Below the pieces are notes generated by a model. The model was given only the letters and a program-made list of their open reading frames with translations. It did no database searches and had not been told where the DNA came from. This document shows positions 13,256 to 13,725 of a stretch of 13,725 bases of DNA, piece by piece. The DNA comes from an uncultured archaeon (GTDB taxonomy: Archaea; Aenigmatarchaeota; Aenigmatarchaeia; GW2011-AR5). A program made the translations under genes and the position numbers. Each line of letters opens with the position of its first letter. The stretch's first letter is position 1. The stretch spans positions 1 through 13,725 of the forward strand of contig CAIKBN010000104.1 in assembly GCA_903825675.1 (NCBI GenBank), read 5' to 3'.

Positions 13256-13725
13256 ATGGATTACAAATACTACTCTGAAACGGAAATTTTTGGAACTCAT
13301 GGAATGATATATCAACTGTCAGAAATAATAAAAAAATCCAGATTTGATCCAGATGTTCTTATCGGAGTGAGCAGAGGCGGTTTGCCGATTGCGACATACT
13401 TATCGGGTCTTTTGAAAAGGCAAGAGGTTTATACAATAAGGGCAAAAAAATATAAAACAGAAAATTACGAAGGTGTTGAATCAGCCAACACAGAAGTAGA
13501 AATATCGCAGGATGTAGATGAAAACACGGTCAGAAATAAACTAGTTTTGATTGTGGATGACGTCGCGGATAAAGGAGACACCCTAAAAAAGGTTTATGAG
13601 ACAACAGAAAATAAAGGATCAAAAGAACTAAGAGTAGCAACCCTGCACTATAAACCAGGGTCGATATTTGAACCAGATTATTCTGTAGAATTGACAGAAA
13701 AATGGATAATATATTCATGGGAACC
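13256..13725 (+). CDS. Second phosphoribosyltransferase paralogue (3' cut by window end)
   Basis: The frame opens at the ATG at 13256, 13 bases after the previous stop, and stays open to the end of the window (156 residues). It begins M-D-Y-K-Y-Y-S-E-T-E-I-F, and about half of its residues match the upstream phosphoribosyltransferase, including V-L-I-G-V-S-R-G-G at 34-42, A-T-L-H-Y-K-P at 128-134 and E-K-W-I-I-Y-S-W-E at 148-156. The PRPP motif is V-L-I-V-D-D-V-A-D-K-G-D-T-L at 97-110: the usual D-T-G is D-K-G. There are also short insertions (G-T-H-G near residue 13, and K-T-E-N-Y at 67-71). The site GAGGCGGT lies nine bases before the start, close to that of its paralogue. It is probably a tandem duplicate that has changed substrate or role. 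The C-terminus is not visible. Confidence 0.88.
   Translation, partial: MDYKYYSETEIFGTHGMIYQLSEIIKKSRFDPDVLIGVSRGGLPIATYLSGLLKRQEVYTIRAKKYKTENYEGVESANTEVEISQDVDENTVRNKLVLIVDDVADKGDTLKKVYETTENKGSKELRVATLHYKPGSIFEPDYSVELTEKWIIYSWE

Noticed and set aside
13530..13718. Hydrophobic minus-strand 62-codon frame at the right end
   Set aside because: It lies antisense to the second phosphoribosyltransferase, whose frame is open and carries family motifs.

Overview
The window looks like ordinary chromosomal DNA from an archaeon, most likely a small-genome DPANN-type lineage (Woesearchaeota/Pacearchaeota-like; this placement is inference). The gene content supports an archaeon: RadB, a two-AAA-domain Cdc48, a stand-alone GMP synthase glutaminase-type subunit, a type II methionine aminopeptidase, an archaeal-style PRPP synthase and a type IA topoisomerase. 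TATA-like boxes also sit about 24-27 bp before many start codons, which points to leaderless mRNAs. Genes are tightly packed and no gap exceeds 200 bases. No mobile element, CRISPR array, tRNA or rRNA gene is visible.

Left part (1-4876, all + strand): the 3' end of serS, a PD-(D/E)xK-fold nuclease-like protein, topA ending in an unusual C2H2 zinc finger, a small Cys-rich lipoprotein, and pyrB. The pyrB start lies two bases after the lipoprotein stop, and no pyrI follows. Then comes a leftward block (6206-4844) of radB and two small membrane proteins, one of which is an internal tandem duplication.

Middle part (6290-9943, + strand): a small protein with a DUF3467-like look, a 46-residue CxxC-x17-CxxC zinc-ribbon protein behind a structured mRNA leader, a 65-residue HTH protein, and a 118-residue unknown protein overlapping the start of cdc48. 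The small protein at 6299 and Cdc48 share the same C-terminal tripeptide Y-T-G.

Right part: two leftward genes, a GMP synthase glutaminase-subunit homologue whose catalytic Cys and His are both replaced, and map. Rightward genes follow: prs, then two tandem phosphoribosyltransferase paralogues, the second cut by the window end. This makes a compact purine-salvage unit in which PRPP is made next to the enzymes that use it.

The strongest second-look items are the degenerate glutaminase, the two-hairpin leader with possible alternative pairing before the zinc-ribbon gene, the structured intergenic region at 10714-10795, the shared Y-T-G tails around Cdc48, and the altered PRPP loop in the second phosphoribosyltransferase.
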